Below are positions 44,090-56,400 of a stretch of DNA of 64,000 bases, in pieces. The notes beneath the pieces were generated by a model. That model ran no database searches. It was not told the origin of the DNA and worked only from the letters and a program-made list of their open reading frames with translations. Source of the stretch: Macrocystis pyrifera (taxonomy: Eukaryota > Sar > Phaeophyceae > Laminariales > Laminariaceae); assembly GCA_031763025.1 (NCBI GenBank), contig JASSKH010000024.1, positions 11,430,087-11,494,086 of the forward strand, written 5' to 3'. How positions within the stretch are numbered: the first letter of the stretch is position 1; every line of letters begins with the position of its first letter. Position numbers and translations under genes: made by a program.

Positions 44090-44924
44090 GCGAACTATCG
44101 TAGGTCTTTTACAACAACAACAGTTAGTTGATTACTTTATACTTTTCGCCTTTACTTGTATTTTGCGATCCTCGTCGTATGTTTCGGTACTCGCAAAAAG
44201 AATGACCCAAAATTGCATACTATCGCAGGTCTTTTACAACAGCAGTTAGTTGATTACTTTATACTTTTTGTATGTTTCGGTACTCGCAAAAATAATAACC
44301 CGGCAGTTGAAAATACGTCAATCTGTCGAATGTGTAACAACACACAACAAAAAATGTTTTTTTCATGTTTGGGAGGATACCGTAGGACGCCGGCGGCAAG
44401 CTCTTGCCCCCTAGAGCATGCATCCGCCTCAGTTCTCATTTCGCCAACAACTATTTCGCGGTACAGAGATCTCTTGTCAATCTGTCGTTGACTTGTTGTA
44501 ATAAACAACCGACTTGCTTTGCTTTGGCCAAGAGAGCGTCGTCAGCTTTCTGACTGATTGTTGGAGATCTCTCCCCGTTCATGTTTCGTTTTTCATTGGC
44601 CAACAGTCTTGCATTTAGCCCTGCAACCCCAATTACACCGCAATGATATCGATCCCATTGCTGTGGTACTGGTGCGGGTGCTCGTTCCGTCTTCGTGTGC
44701 TGCTGCTGGACATATGTCCCCGCCGAGCACTATAACAAGTGGTACCGATAGTCAACAAGTAAACGCTCTGCCTGAGCCAAACACTGCACTCTGGGGTTCC
44801 GTCTGTGCTGGTCCCGACTGGCCCCTCCCGTCACTCTCAACAACTCCACCTGCGACTTCACAACAAAAGAGACAAGCAAACTGAGAACAGCGCTCGAATG
44901 GATTTCATCGAGGGCAATAACAAT
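44090..44924 (+). repeat. segmental duplication, copy 2
   Basis: Partner of 26520-27700, without the 340-bp insert. It ends at GGGCAATAACAAT, after which a CTATTAATAG word follows here and a different repeat follows in copy 1, so the homology boundary is exactly there. Confidence 0.88.
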
Positions 44925-45227
44925 CTATTAATAGACGCTCGCGTTCGCAGATGGTTGATATCACCAAACAAAATAATTGCTATTTCAGTGATGAGTTCGA
45001 GGCCCCAAAGGGGTTGATAGCGTAAAGAAGGGTCACGTTTTCGAGCACTCTAAGAAATTTCGGATTGAGAAATCGTGTGCTCCAGCGGCGGTAGGGGGAT
45101 TTTTTTGGCTGAGCGCTGCGCACTACACTAAGTCCTGCCAGGTATATACCAGTATATATAACAGCCTATCCTCAAGGTTGCTCAAGGAAGGCGTCACAGT
45201 AAGGGTAACGTTTGCCTATATTATGTT

Positions 45228-45518
45228 TTTTTTTGTCTGCGGGCCCATACTCGATCCGAGTGTTAACGGTTGCTCAGGGAAAACGTTGATGGTTTGGTCT
45301 CGTTGAGCGTTGTCGCGCAACAAACTGCCAATGTACCCATTCCCCGACGCACCGACGCCTGCTAGTAGAGTACCTACCTGATTCGAACCAGGCTGCCTCC
45401 GCACGTGGATCGTTTCCTTCCGCGCGGGTGCTGCGATGGAGTTGTCGTTGTTGTTGTCACTCTCACATGAACTCATCGACACAATGCACCTCATGGTCAC
45501 AGACAGGACCCATTCCAT
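45228..45518 (-). CDS. unidentified ORF or exon
   Basis: A minus-strand frame with protein-like composition: an Asn/Asp-rich stretch, then HVRRQPGSNQ, then LLAGVGASGNGYIGSLLRDN and INVFPEQPLTLGSSMG. GVGASGNGYIG has a Gly-rich nucleotide-binding look, but I cannot place it in a family. A consensus donor CAG|GTAGGT lies in the middle (about 45384), so either the exon ends there or the frame continues to the stop. There is no flanking gene to test it against. Confidence 0.25.
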
Positions 45519-45663
45519 AAACTCTGGAGTGGAAATACTATAATGCTTGCAGCCTCAGGAGTAAAACATGGACAGAAAAATAATGCATAAAAAAAACTGA
45601 AACAAATCGTATACCTCGGACGAAAAAGTAAGATCAGCATACGTACGCATCATGCAAGTATAC

Positions 45664-45750
45664 AAATAATAATGTGGGGCTGTGGCCAAAATCAGGTATA
45701 ACTGGCCACGTTTGGGCCAAAGTCAGTCACGTACTAAAACCAAGTAAAAC
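45664..45750 (+). repeat. inverted repeat left of LINE-2
   Basis: GGCCAAAATCAGGTATAACTGGCCACGTTTGGGCCAAAGTCAGT and following bases. The reverse complement appears at 49850-49918. Together they bracket about 4.2 kb containing LINE-2. Confidence 0.7.
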
Positions 45751-46282
45751 ACGCGCGCCACAAGCGGTGTTTTGTACATGAAAATCCAATTGAAAAACTG
45801 CGCCTGAGCATAGATAGCTTGTGTCCTCCAAAAACTGAATTGTTTTGTTTTCTTTGTGTGTGTTCTTCACATTAAACCGTTCTTTCTACCCGTCAACATC
45901 CAGCACAACCAGTGTCCGTGCCAATTCTTCAATCCTAGAGAGGTACAAGTTCTGTGGTCACAAAACTACACCACCGGTGTACTACATTGTTACGAACCAG
46001 GTATGCAGTAAGCACAGTAGACAATGCAATGCCATGCCATCAAACTGGATATGACAGGCACGACATTCTTATTGTATGAAAGAGAGAAAACAAAAGAAAA
46101 CAAACAAAAACAAATACAAATCGAAAGAGAAAAAGGAAACAAGAAAACTGTCGTGCCTCCCCGCAGGGGATGTGGCAGACACACCACTACTTATAAACAG
46201 AGTGAGACTAAGAACCAAGGGAAAATACCAGGCAAACCGAAGCACAAAGCACCCTCCAGGTATCCGCAGCCGTTTGGGGTAC

Positions 46283-46664
46283 GAGTAGCATAGCCAGACT
46301 CTCCCTACTTGTCCGCTTGGGACATTGCTACCCTGTCTGCCGTCTCCGTCCTGTGTTCGTCAACTATGCCACGCCCCTCGGTATCAGACACTACTAAACA
46401 AGCAAACCAGCTTCGTTATCCATCCACGCCACACGACTCCTTTCTCAAGGCTTATCAATGGAAGAAAAGAAGAGAAATAAATAAATTAAAAATCACAGAG
46501 GACCAAGCGCAAAAAAAAAAGAAGACAAAGGAAGACCACCTTCGAACCAGCTGCACCAGTTTGTTGGCGGCACGAGTGGCATAGGCATGTTCTACTTCCT
46601 AGTCGGCTTGGTGCCTAGCTACCCTGTCTGCCATCTCCTTCTTGCTTTCGTCCACCACGGCTTC
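46283..46664. repeat. duplicated segment near the 3' end of LINE-2
   Basis: GTAC/GCACGAGT(A/G)GCATAG(C/G)C ... CTACCCTGTCTGCC(G/A)TCTCC occurs at 46283-46376 and again at 46571-46664, 288 bp apart. A CTCCTCCTGT...CCCATTCCCTTGG pair follows at 46668-46760. Confidence 0.75.
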
Positions 46665-49360
46665 CCTTCTACTCCTCCTGTCCCCCCCACCTCCCCGCAT
46701 TCCCTTGGTCGCGTTTCCTTCCACTCCTCCTGTTACCCCCCCTCCCCCCATTCCCTTGGACACCATCCTCGGTGGATGCGCGGCGCTGCCTACTCAGCTG
46801 TGCCTCATCCTCGTGCCACCTCACCATGAACCGTTCGGCTGCTTCGAGAACCCCCCGTTACCACTTCCCCGCCATTTTTGCTGCAGTGGACCACAGTGCG
46901 GTCTCAACTCCAAACACTAAGGGGGCAAGATCCGTTGACCCTTCAATGGCTCGGAACTCCCTATGGTCTTCGGCTGTGCATCTATGCCAAGTCTTAAACT
47001 GTCCGCCAGTTCTCGGGTTCTCCCTACCAGCCATCGTCCCGAACATTACCCGACTGGGTAATCGCTCCTTTCTCTGCCGTGCCACGACTCCCGCAAAGAT
47101 GGGCCGATTTTTTTGGATGGCCGTTTCGATGCTCTCGCAACGTGTCATCTTGAGAGCCTTCGCGCACGAGAGGGTGGCGTGGTCAGTACGGAGTCGGCGC
47201 TGGAAGCCACTGACTCGCAAAAATATTTGGTGGTGAGCCGTTCGAAGCTTGGCAAATTGTTACGCTCTGAGGGTCCATGTCACACACCCGTACAGCAGGT
47301 TCTCAATCACCTCGACCTGCTGCTTCGATGACGAGCGGTAGTGCGAGGGTTGTCTGGTCTGGTGTTCGCAGAAGCATTGTCTCTGTCTTCTTTTCCGATA
47401 CCGTGAGGCCTGCTGCTTCGAAGACAACCACGATGACTGTCATCATTTTCGCGAGCCCTTCAGCCGACGTCGAGACAATTCCTGAGCTATCGGCGTACAA
47501 GATGTCCCATACAGCCCTTGGCACGCACGCCAAAGGCTCCTGCTCCTCTGTTCCGACTACCCCAGCATCACCGAGTTGAACCTAATCCCTTACGATGGCT
47601 TCGTCTTGGCTGAAGCGTATTAGTATGACTTGTAGCGCAGCAGCGAATAACATGTTGAACGGTAACGGTGATAACAAACTGCCTTGCTGCAGCCTCCAGC
47701 GTGACATCAAACCATTCTGAGTTCTCGCCGTCATCTGTACGCACGCGAGTCCGCATGCCTTCGTGGAAACTGCGGATAATAGTCAGTATCTTGGTTGGTA
47801 CGCCAAAACGTGTGAGTACCTCCCATAGCAGCTCTCGGTCGACAGAGTCGTACGCTTTCTGGAGATCAATAAAATACACTATTAATAGCAGGAGGATTTT
47901 CCTCTGTCGTCCGAGCTCTTGCAACCGGCGCACGACGAACAACATATCAATCGTTGATCGTGCGGGGCGGAAACCGCACTGTACCTCCGGGAGTATTCCC
48001 TCGGTCTCGCAGACGTTGCTGAGGCGAGACGCGACGAATTTCAACGAAACTTTGCCTGCGTGAGCAACAAGCGAGATCCCTCTGTAGTTGTTGCGATCAG
48101 TTCGGTCCTTCTTTTTGTGAAGGACCCTGATGATCGCATCTTTCCATTGCTGGGGGACCTCTCCTGTTACCCAAACATTGACAAGGGTGTTATGAAAACA
48201 CTGGGAAAATGCGGGGTGGTCGAGTTTTAGGAGTTCGGCCGGGAGACCATCTGGCCCAACAGCTTTCCAATTTGACAACCCCTTCAGTGCTTCCGTCATC
48301 TCGTCCATGGATGGTTAATCTCCGAGCGACAGTTTAAGCGGTCGCGGTGGCAAGAGGTCGATGATCGTGGGATTGAGTTTAAGCGATTTCGTGTTCAAGG
48401 GTTCGTGGTAAACCCCGACCATCGTTCACGAATTCGAACCTTATCCCGCAACAGTGTGCCATCCTCGTCCCTAATGAACTGCTCGCTCCTCTCTTTAATC
48501 CCTGCTAATCCCACCGTACTCTTAAGGTGCTTGTATAATCCCCTCTAGTCGTTATTCGCTAGGAGTCGTTTGGTTTCGGCGAGGTTTTCTTCGAAGTAAG
48601 CATGCAGTCCTGCGGAAATCACTTTCTGCAGGTTCACACACGCAGATCTCAGTGTCCTTTACGTGATGATATCCTGGGGGTGGGCGCGCAAGAATTGTTG
48701 TGCATCCTCCCTCGCTGTCCATGCTATTAATAGTATTAATGCGGCCAAAGTTTTAGACTCACAGCATCCATGTCTACGGTGGCGACGTGGAGGGGGTGGC
48801 ACCTCTTTTTCGACCGCATCAAGAATAGCCGCAGTGAAAACCTCAACCATGCCAGACGTATTGCGGGGCTGGATAAGGTGGTTGAGAGTGGAAACAACCC
48901 TCGTGACTACTCGTCCACGACACTTTTTATCTGACATAAAAAACTGCCAGTCGATCTCTCGGCGTTTTGTCGGTCTTCATTTTTGTCTGTTGGGCGCAAA
49001 GTTACCACTGAGTCGGACTTTGATATACAAGATGTTGTGGTCTGAGTCAGCCTTAGCTGGGGCAGAAGGCTGTGGGACAACTTTAACATCTTGTACTCTA
49101 GGTCCATGGGCTTGACGGGTTAGGATGTAGTGGATGCGCTTACGGTTATTCGGACTGGTGTTGTTGTGTGTATGCGATATCTCATCCTTGCGCGTGCTGA
49201 AAAACGTGTTGGTGAGAGCTAACTTGCAATTGGTGGCGAACGACAGGAATCGTTTGCCATTATCGTTAGGGCAGTAGGTAAGCCATAGAAGCAACAGAGT
49301 AGACATGATATCAACTGAAGTACATCGTACACCAAAGATATCAGGAGACATGTCAAGCAA
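46600..49360 (-). mobile_element. LINE-type retrotransposon with endonuclease remnant and reverse transcriptase (LINE-2)
   Basis: Minus strand. The endonuclease C-terminus (49360-48977) reads CPNDNGKRFLSFATNCKLAL, RKRIHYILTR and the catalytic SDHN. The linker (48937-48640) has AWTAREDAQQFLRAHPQD. The reverse transcriptase (48308-47300) has [46 protein letters not shown] and [18 protein letters not shown], then a frameshift near 47690 and ILYADS, where the catalytic YADD has lost its second Asp. The C-terminal part (47220-46600) has RLPSRVMFGTMAGRENPRTGGQFKTWHRC and, after an in-frame stop, LEAAERFMVRWHEDEAQL. Stops, frameshifts and the YADS change make it inactive. It is 5' truncated within the endonuclease and is a different family from LINE-1. 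Confidence 0.93.
47879..47888 (-). other. CTATTAATAG word inside the LINE-2 reverse transcriptase
   Basis: It lies in frame just before [10 protein letters not shown], giving an unusual LLLLIVY stretch. Compared with my recollection of related LINE enzymes, the segment between the GRQRKI string and FIDLQ is two residues (six bases) longer here. A second copy of the word sits in the linker at 48724-48733 (encoding LILLI). Confidence 0.5.
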
Positions 49361-49849
49361 GGGAAAACGTGCGCTGTCAAGGATTTAGGGCCGAGTGTCT
49401 CACACTAAAACCTAATAGTTTGGTGGTTGAGGTATGTCGAGGCAACGTTGTTGTCTGACAAGGGATGAAAATGCTGTCTCCCGACATCTCTGTTGTACAT
49501 CCCAAAGAAGAAGGAGTGAAATCACCGTACGTGTGTATGAAATAAGTACGTACGTACAATTACAGACCGTACGTTCAAGTATGTATACATAAAATCGTAT
49601 TTACGTAGGCACGAATACGTACAGAGTTTATACGGTGCCAAGAATTGTGCAACCGAGGGACCGCAGACGCGTACGCATATAAAAAACAGTGTACGTATGG
49701 CCTCTCTGATTGGTTCAAAAGTGGCCAAAGTCAGTTGAAAGCTATTAATAGACAGAGTGGACAAAGTCGGGTATACGGTACACCCTGGCCAATTCCAGCC
49801 AAAATCACTCACAAAGTCAGGCTGGCCAGTAGCAGGGCTCCTGAAGTGT

Positions 49850-49918
49850 GATTTATACTTGTTTTTAGTGAGTAACTGATTTTGGCCCAAACGTGACCAG
49901 GTATACCTGATTGGTCAG
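49850..49918 (-). repeat. inverted repeat right of LINE-2
   Basis: Partner of 45664-45750: ...AACTGATTTTGGCCCAAACGTGACCAGGTATACCTGATTGG.... Related TGGCCA/AAAGTCAG words also occur at 49720-49840. Confidence 0.7.
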
Positions 49919-49919
49919 A

Positions 49920-50970
49920 ACCCTATAATCTAAAACGCTGTACGAGTCGCAACAGAAACCGAGGTGACGTCGTACATACATATTATTAATAATAGTATCC
50001 ACGAAAAAAAAAGCAAGATATCATACATCAACGTCGAAATCGAAATCGAAAGAGGAAGAAAGGAGCACAAGAGAGCGAGAAATGTGAATACACAAGGAAA
50101 TACACAGACTTGCAGGCTCGCAAGCAGCACGCGGGGGGTGTAGCACCGAAACACCACAAGCAATCCGTCACCAAGGAGGACAGGAAACTGTGCCGTGTAG
50201 AGTGTCGAGTGGAAACATGTTTATGCAACCTGCCGAGCCAAGACACTGCCCCAATCAGTATCATTATTGGGGGAACACCGAAAGAACCGTGCGGTGTTCA
50301 GATTGATCCTGTGCTATACCGTCGTGGTGCTACTTTGTTGCGGTGCCTTTGAGTGCGGGGCTCCACTTAAGTTCAGTGAAAACATCTTGTCACGAATGTA
50401 TCCCACTTTAAGTGCGGCTGGCGCACTAATGCGGGACCGGTCAGCGCAGGGGTCCGGTGTTAACGACACGGAGTTGTGCGACGTGTTAGTGGACCAGGAC
50501 ATCTTCCCGGGCAAGCCCGCACACAAGGCCGGCGCAGACGCGGCTAGGGCATGGATAACAAGCAGAGGATGAGAAGGGCATAGTAGAGGTTGTGAGACCG
50601 GATGGGCGAGACGTGATGACGGGGGAAACTTCTCGACTCGGTCGTAGCAGAGAGTACCGTTTCTCGTAGCAAAATCGAGGACGGCGGCTATGAGAGAACG
50701 GGGGCCAGGGGTATCGATGCCCCGCCGTCTTACGCGCAGAGTTCGTCGCAAGTTCGGTTCCCTCTAGCGTTTAGTTGAGCTGCGTTACAGCAGTGACGAG
50801 GTTGCATACTATCTGCAGGAGGCCAGGATGCCGTTCGTCAAAGTCTATGGTTCCAAACCAGCGCGGCACACGGGTATTTGAGAAAATGGGAGCGCATGAT
50901 AAGGTTGGCCAACATGCTGTAGTGCAGTGTGGTGGGTGGTGTCGTAGACCAAGGCTTGTGCGAAATCCTT
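49920..50970. other. no secure gene; one + frame at 50267-50572
   Basis: A 101-residue frame starts at GGGGAACACCG (non-ATG), with a hydrophobic stretch LILCYTVVVLLCC and later DVLVDQDIFPG. The middle overlaps AAGTGCGGC-type repeat sequence also found near 8.7 and 51.5 kb. I cannot assign a function. Confidence 0.35.
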
Positions 50971-51081
50971 CTATTACGGGGGTCCATAGTTATCGGGACC
51001 AAATTTTGTTAGTAAAAATAGGTAAATATATAGGTTTTTATGTATACCATAGGCCCTATTAACTATGGACCCCCGTAATAG
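50971..51081 (-). mobile_element. palindromic TIR MITE, copy 7 (reverse orientation)
   Basis: CTATTACGGGGGTCCATAGTTA and complement AACTATGGACCCCCGTAATAG. The arms are nearly perfect, so this is one of the youngest-looking copies. Confidence 0.93.
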
Positions 51082-51089
51082 TCGTATTA

Positions 51090-52450
51090 CTGCTGTAGTA
51101 CCGTTGTACTATAGGTCAGGGCCAACCGTGCGTGAGGCCGGATGCATGCTTGTTTCGGAGCCGAGCACGGTATCACCGCAGTGCAGACTGTGGTACTGTA
51201 CGGTAATGTACACACAAAAAAACGTGAAACAATCCAACGTTTCTCCAATTGTACTTATGCACAGCGGTGTACCAGGCATCTGACCTCGGCCTTAATGGGC
51301 CTGATGATCTCATCGTAATCGTTAATGTGTTTTGAGTAGCTGTCATCCGCATTCATGCGCCCTTTGTGCTATTCAGAGTAGCTTGCATCCAACGTTTCCC
51401 CGTACATCCCGCTTGTATGCGGTACTACTGTACTCAAGTGGAACCCACTGCTGTAGTGCGGTATCGCACATAACTAAAACCGAATGAGTGCGGAGTCTCA
51501 CTTAAGTGCGGCTATTTTCGTTTGGCGAACCAACTGCACTTAAGGACCTCAACTATACATCGTACATACCGCTTTTGGCTCCTTTGATGTTTCGATATTT
51601 TTTGCTTTTCAATGCACTCACTCATGAATACGAACCACAAACAAACACGAAACGTCACGTCTTGGTATCTGGTCCATCCAGAAGGCTACCAACACAACAC
51701 CGCGGGCGACGAGGAGGACGGGACCCATGACAGCACCAATTTCGCCGGTTTTGGTGCAAGCAGATAGGAGAGGAGAGCGGAGAGAAGAGAGGAAAGGGGT
51801 AGGTTTTTCGAGCACCGCTGGAGTTGCCTCCGCTCCATCCGTCACTGGCGTGAGTGGCCTATGGTGAGCTTAAGCCCATACCCATTCCTTAAAACCCGAC
51901 ACTCGTTAGTTCTTGATGAGGGGATCCGCGTAAAAGTCTTGCGTAGGGCGGGCATTGCAGTGGATAGCGGACAAGGGCAATGTATATACTGTGTGTATGC
52001 CATGTACAGTCGACCGGACATTGTCTGCCGGTATCGATGGAGTCTAAAACATGTATAATTAAAGCGTGCATGCTTTAAGGGCCTCCTTCGCTAACCTAAA
52101 AAGAGCACCCACGTCTTGAAAAACAAAAAATCGTCATTTTCACAGCAACACTATTTCTGGTGCAATAACGACATGTCATGAGTCCTTACCGAACATGACA
52201 AAGTCCCATTACTACAGCTTGGAACATCTTCCGACCGACGTACAGCTTGTTCGGTGCGGTCTCTAGGAGGTGTTGAGGCCTCTGAATATGCAAGGGAGGG
52301 TAGGCATTGCTGTGTTTACATCACGAAACGCAGTTGTTCAGCAGAAATAATATTGACCATTCCGGGGCTCATGTTAGGTATCTGCACTCTCCTGTGGCCG
52401 CGTAGGACACTCTGGTCGGTCGAACTACAGTAGGGGCCCGGGTAGGCTCG
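51090..52450. other. no supported gene
   Basis: Includes AGTGCGGTATCGCAC / CACTTAAGTGCGGC inverted words at 51425-51545, related to 8.7 kb. Frames are short and without recognisable motifs. Confidence 0.4.
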
Positions 52451-52451
52451 C

Positions 52452-52573
52452 CTATTATTACGGGGGGCCTCGTAGTAAATATGACCAAATATTGTTGGTA
52501 ATAATAGGGAAATATATAGGATTTTGTGTATACCGTAGGTCCTATTTAATGTTGTCCTCCGTAATATTATTAG
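52452..52573 (-). mobile_element. palindromic TIR MITE, copy 8 (reverse orientation, diverged)
   Basis: CTATTATTACGGGGGGCCTCG at the left, GTCCTCCGTAATATTATTAG at the right, with the shared centre TTGGTAATAATAGGGAAATATATAGG. The outer ends carry an extra TTA/TAA on each side. Confidence 0.85.
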
Positions 52574-52574
52574 T

Positions 52575-53435
52575 GCCTGCGCTGTTGACGAAAATCTAAG
52601 TTAAAATAGTATCGGCGCCCTGAGAAACATCGGCTTTTCAATTTTTATACAGGTAGCAGAGGCATGGGGTGTCGTGTTTTGGGGAGAGGCACTTTTGGTG
52701 GTGGAAACGGTGTCGGATCGATCCGGCCCCTGATACAAGAAGGTTGTTTATTACCTACGCTTTCTAAAACCGTGAGGGAGATCATCTGGACATTAAATTC
52801 CGGGGACATGTCGTTTCCGGTAGGGAGTCATCAAAGGTTGAAACTATACCAGACCAGAAATGACACACCTCTACAGTAACAGCACATGACAGTGCGAAGT
52901 TCGCATATACACAAAGGCATTTATGTGAATGGCGTAGATGCTTAAAAGTAGTAACCCTCCCACGGATTGACGGAGCTCTCCCACTCGAAATCCAAATAGC
53001 AGTTGGGCACAGGCCAGGCGTTCAAAGCGCAGTTTGGACCGTAAAAATCACGCAAATAGCCCGCAATGTAAGCCATCTATACGACAAGCGACAGAGTTTC
53101 TCACAAACAAACAGGCAAAGTGCACACGTTTTGACGCTCCCAAAAGGGCCTAGAGCACCTGCCTTTTGCCCACCTTCCATCTGGATTCGAAATGAGACAG
53201 TATTGTCCACGCAGTTGATACTGCTGTGGGGCCGTTCGTGCCAGCACTGCCTAAACCAGTCGGAGAGCGATGATACCCTTCTTTCTGCCGTCCTTGACGC
53301 TTAAGTCAGTGCAACTCGCGGGGTCATACCAGACATGCGCCATTGAGCGGGAAAGGGGAACCCGGGCAAGCCAAGGGGTGCCCATGTTTGAGCAAGACCG
53401 ACTACCATGAATCTCTCGGACTCCATGTAGCGAAT
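52575..53435. promoter_or_regulatory. upstream region of the aminotransferase gene
   Basis: No coherent exon. The first ATG of the gene's frame is at 53436. No TATA box at a convincing position or other core element could be identified by eye, so this is called only from position. Confidence 0.25.
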
Positions 53436-56400
53436 ATGACAGGACTAACTTCTCAGGCGAGCGGCTCCGATCTCGCCACCGCCTGCGGCCGGATACGAAA
53501 GGATCTCATCGGGAGGCTTCGTCCAGTGGATACCCCTTTTGGCCGGAAGCCTCTTGTTTGTGAGTTTGGTGATCTATGCATCCGCAAGGACACGACGAAG
53601 CACATATCAGGTCTCCAGCGCACGCGGCTTGATGTTCTGGGTCCCTGTGAAGGAGAAATTCTTAACGTGCAATGATGCCGTCTATTGGGCATGGTGGGCA
53701 CAAGTCATGTCGCATAACTAGCTAGCTTCCTCTCCTGATAGTTTCACGCCTGTTTCGATGTCGGGAACGTACCCCTTCAGTTTCTTCGGTTTCCAAGCAT
53801 TCATACGACAAATGTATGTCATTCCTAGTGCTACCAAGGACCACGACACTCGCTATCGCAGGGGCATTCGGCTTTGGAGGCAGGCACGTTTAAGTAAGGT
53901 GACTGGAGAGTCCAACATCTCTATGACACTACCTCTCCTTGCCTTTTGTATCCTATTTATGAAGCCCCGCCTATAAGCTAGCGATGTACCCATGCAAGGT
54001 GTGTGCCCATGCGATGCGCAGACGCGGACTGGACAGCTAGCGGGCGTCCTTTGGATTCCATCGAACGGTTTATGAATCATGAGGTGCTTCCTTGGTACGG
54101 CAACACGCACACAACATCATCGGCCACAGGAGCGCGCATAGGTGCATTAAGGGAGGAAGCAAGGCAAATTATAGCGGAGAGCGTGAATGCGAAGGTTCGT
54201 CACAGACGTTTTAATATGATATCCCTGCCGTTCCTTCGACTGATAGTATGCCCTTACGAGCACTTTAACTCTCAGATTTAATTGACGATGTTGAGTTCAC
54301 GCACAGCACCGCCTCGACCATACAAAGGCTGTCACAAACAGCCGACGGGTTACCTTCTGGCTAGTCGATCACCCAGGAAGTGCAGTGTACTAGATGCGGG
54401 CACAACGCCAGCGACGCAACACTGTTTGCCTCTGTTTCGTGGATCGATGTATCAGGTTGGCGTGCAGAGTGGTGACGACGTGGTGCTGTTCGTAGGCTCC
54501 GGCACGACGGCAGCGATCACCAAGCTTGTTTCGGCCCTCTCGCTTGACAAGAATCGGTCCTTATGGTCCTTATGGGGACTATCAAACAACAAGTAAGTAC
54601 AGTCTGGTTTTCGTCCGGCGTGAAACGACTTTAGCTGCTGTCATTCGGCGGCGGTTGGGCGTATTTTCTACATTTGCTAAAATTCTCCCGAAGACGTGTG
54701 CCCCGTCGTAGCGAAGACCCGTTCTGACTCAGACTCATATCTTGAGGCAGCACATCTCGCGGCATAGCTCTCTTGCTGATTCAAACGTGTATCTATGCTG
54801 TAACCAAATCTGCGCTGCACTACGGCCAGGCGGCAAGCATAGACCGAATATCCCCTTGATTAGTGGTTGGTATGCAATTCTGCTTTTGGTGCCAGACACA
54901 ACACTTACTACTGTAGATTTTACCTGCGTTGATTCAAAAGGATGGCTGTCGCTACTTCTGAAGACTGTCATTTCCTTTATTCCTTATGTGTCAGGCCTGT
55001 GGTGTTCGTGGGCCCATTCGAACACCACTCCAACATCTTGCCATGGAGAGAGGCAAGCGTTGACGTCGTGCAGATCGCGGAGAACGGTGCCGGCGAGCTG
55101 GACATCGTTGATTTGGAGCGGCAGCTAATGGCGTTTTCAGGGCGAAAGCTGAAGATAGGCAAGGCGGGATGGAAAAAGTGATGCGATTGCTTGCTCAGGG
55201 TTTGGGGAGCGTTGTAGGTGCTTAAGGTCGTTGACCTGTGGCTGTGCCCATACTATCATTTTTGCGACAAAGGCTGACATGGCAGGCACTACGTTGTCCG
55301 TGGGTACATGCACAGCATAGGCGGTAGTGTTGTACATGGCCACGAGATCTTGCTACACACAAACAGGGGACGTTGACGGCATATGTTTTGTAAACATATC
55401 AGACGTTCAAAGCACCGCCGATGTTAGTGGGATCATCGTAACGTAACGTAATCAAACCAACCAGCCGAAAACATCATTCCGATCACCTACCTTCCTCGAA
55501 CGCGGATTCGTGCGAAGTGCGATTTGGTTTTACCAGATGGAGATTGAGACATTGATAAGTAATTTTTCGGCGTGTAGGTTCATTCGCGGCTGCATCAAAC
55601 TTGACTGGTGCGCTGGAGGACACGGATGGCATCACCAGAATTCTTCATCGCGCTGGGGCATTATCGTTCTGGGACTATGCAACCGCGGCACCCTATGTCA
55701 CCGTCGACATGAACCCTGTCTGCTCGAACAGCTCAGATAAGGTAAAGGTCGTCGTGGTAGTTGTGTCCAACGGCAGAGGCTACACCTGAAACTTCTCAGG
55801 CTCCTGACTCGAGAAGCTCGACACTAGTAGTAGTACAAGTACTATTAGTAAGTCACCCAACATCTTCCTTTGAGTAAAATCGTAAGCTATACAAAGTACC
55901 AGTATAAGTTGAAAACACAATCTCAATGATCTACAGCAAGAAAAATGCAGCATCGGCCTCTTGTCATGATAAATGTTTAGTAACGATCCCGGTATAATTC
56001 AACAATATATCCATCTGTGTTCAACGCTCAATGGCATGTAATAGTGCTGAAGAAGCAGAATTATAACAATCAGCGTCATGCGGTCGACTTACTGTACGTC
56101 TTTCTCTGAAGTGACACGTGATGCTAGTAGCAAATGTGGGGCTGAAATACGACCAGTAATTTGGTGCAACTACGAAGTCAGTATTTACACGTACGGAAGT
56201 ACAAGCGCGCTACAACAATGGGGTTCTGGTCATTTATCGGGGCGGTGCTCTAGCTTGTAGCCAAGGTTCCACGAGAAAGCATCAGCAAACATTGCTGTGG
56301 GTCGATCAGTACAACGAACCGAAGGGTAGCTACCTCTACGTACGGCCGTATGTTTGAATTAAGCGAGAACGGTCGTGCAAGCGCACACCCTCACTCTTCT

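Noticed and set aside
45365..45400. GGTTCGAATC string resembling a tRNA T-arm on the minus strand
   Set aside because: No anticodon arm, D-arm or matching acceptor stem can be drawn around it, and the T stem is only four pairs. It fits better as coding sequence running into a CAG|GTAGGT donor.
50267..50572. Possible fructose-bisphosphate aldolase exon (DVLVDQDIFPG)
   Set aside because: The resemblance is confined to about eleven residues, the neighbouring residues do not fit the family, and part of the frame overlaps a dispersed repeat.
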